A stretch of DNA of 7,148 nt, from the NCBI GenBank assembly GCA_016207985.1, contig JACQYX010000270.1:1-7148 (forward strand). Direction: 5' to 3'. Each line of letters starts with the position of its first letter. The stretch's first letter is position 1. A program made the position numbers and the translations under genes. The notes beneath the pieces are model-generated. The model had not been told where the DNA came from, made no database searches, and worked only from the letters and a program-made list of their open reading frames with translations. Positions 6,525 through 7,148 of the stretch are shown piece by piece. This stretch comes from Ignavibacteriales bacterium. GTDB taxonomy: Bacteria > Bacteroidota > Ignavibacteria > UBA10030 > SZUA-254.

Positions 6525-7148
6525 ATGCAACACAAAATCATAGGCAAACCCGAACGTCGTGTCGATGCTCTCGGTAAAGTTACCGGCACTGCAAAATTCG
6601 CCGACGATTACAACGTCAAGCATCAGCTTTATGGTAAAGTTTTTCGAGCTAAGTATCCACATGCGCGAATCGTTTCGATCGACACTTCAAAAGCTAAAAA
6701 GCTTGATGGTGTCGAAGCTGTGCTAACCGCAGAAGATATTCCGGGCAGCAAAGTCTTCGGTATTGTAGTTAAGAATCAATCGATTCTCGCCTTTGATAAA
6801 GTTAGATATTTAGGCGATGGTGTTGCACTTGTTGCAGCAAAGACAAAAGAGATTGCTGAAGAAGCTATTTCATTAATTGAGGTTGAGTACGAGCAACTAC
6901 CGGTTGTTACCGATACAGAAGAAGCACTCAAACCGGATTCACATAAAATTCACAGTGATGACAATACATTTGTTCATCATAAGGTCCGTAAAGGTGATAT
7001 TGAAAAAGGATTTGCTGAAGCAGATTTTATAATAGAAAAGAAATTTAAAACCCAATTTGTTGAACATTCCTACATTGAACCTGAAGCAGTGCTTGCTGAA
7101 CCTGCTGAGCACGGTGGAGTGAGAATCGTTGGCTCGGTTCAGAATCTT
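6525..7148 (+). CDS. Xanthine dehydrogenase-family molybdopterin-binding subunit, N-terminal part
   Basis: The frame is open from the ATG at 6525 to the window end, giving the first 208 residues of a protein normally of about 700-770. It belongs to the xanthine dehydrogenase/aldehyde oxidase family, whose large subunit holds the molybdenum cofactor and hydroxylates purines, aldehydes or N-heterocycles. The opening IIGKPERRVDALGKVTGTAK is the family N-terminus. The a/b hammerhead domain covers about 18-130, including GDGVALVAAKTKEIAEEA (97-114) and VEYEQLPVVTD (120-130). The start of the molybdenum-binding domain is seen in EHSYIEPEAVLAEP (180-193) and VGSVQNL. No 2Fe-2S domain precedes it, so separate iron-sulfur and FAD subunits are expected nearby. 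The start has no clear Shine-Dalgarno sequence. Substrate cannot be fixed because the decisive active-site residues lie further downstream, but ssnA at 1321 makes a purine or related heterocycle plausible. Confidence 0.88.
   Translation, partial: MQHKIIGKPERRVDALGKVTGTAKFADDYNVKHQLYGKVFRAKYPHARIVSIDTSKAKKLDGVEAVLTAEDIPGSKVFGIVVKNQSILAFDKVRYLGDGVALVAAKTKEIAEEAISLIEVEYEQLPVVTDTEEALKPDSHKIHSDDNTFVHHKVRKGDIEKGFAEADFIIEKKFKTQFVEHSYIEPEAVLAEPAEHGGVRIVGSVQNL

Overview
The window reads as an ordinary chromosomal segment of a moderately AT-rich bacterium (about 40% G+C by eye, not computed). All convincing genes lie on the + strand: two cut by the window edges and five complete. The signal peptide ending in QAQ, the weak or absent Shine-Dalgarno sequences and the gene mix suggest the Bacteroidota/Ignavibacteriota/Chlorobiota (FCB) group. 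That placement is inference; no rRNA or other marker is present.

Layout from left to right. (1) 1-294: the 3' end of a PLP-dependent threonine synthase. (2) 333-1250: an exported alpha/beta hydrolase with a complete Ser-Asp-His triad. (3) 1321-2619: an SsnA-type metal-dependent aminohydrolase. (4) 2639-3517: a response regulator in which a receiver domain is joined to an RsbW-like ATPase domain. (5) 3546-4370: an acidic conserved-looking protein of unknown function. (6) 4426-6309: a CPA2-type (Kef-like) cation/proton antiporter with RCK_N and RCK_C domains, apparently missing its first transmembrane segment. (7) 6310-6524: a noncoding gap opened by a long palindrome. (8) 6525-7148: the start of a xanthine dehydrogenase-family molybdopterin-binding subunit that runs off the right edge.

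How the genes may work together. SsnA and molybdenum hydroxylases occur together in purine or N-heterocycle catabolic clusters, as in the E. coli ygfK-ssnA-ygfM-xdhD region. Their presence about 4 kb apart here suggests a related pathway, with regulator, unknown and antiporter genes between them. The regulator and the unknown protein are closely spaced and probably co-transcribed. The esterase has no obvious link to the rest.

I do not see a clear new biological system. The best candidates for a second look are the N-terminally short antiporter, the receiver/anti-sigma-kinase-like fusion with its unknown partner gene, and the palindrome whose mismatches are all tolerated in only one RNA strand. 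No tRNA, rRNA, CRISPR array, insertion sequence or phage gene was seen.
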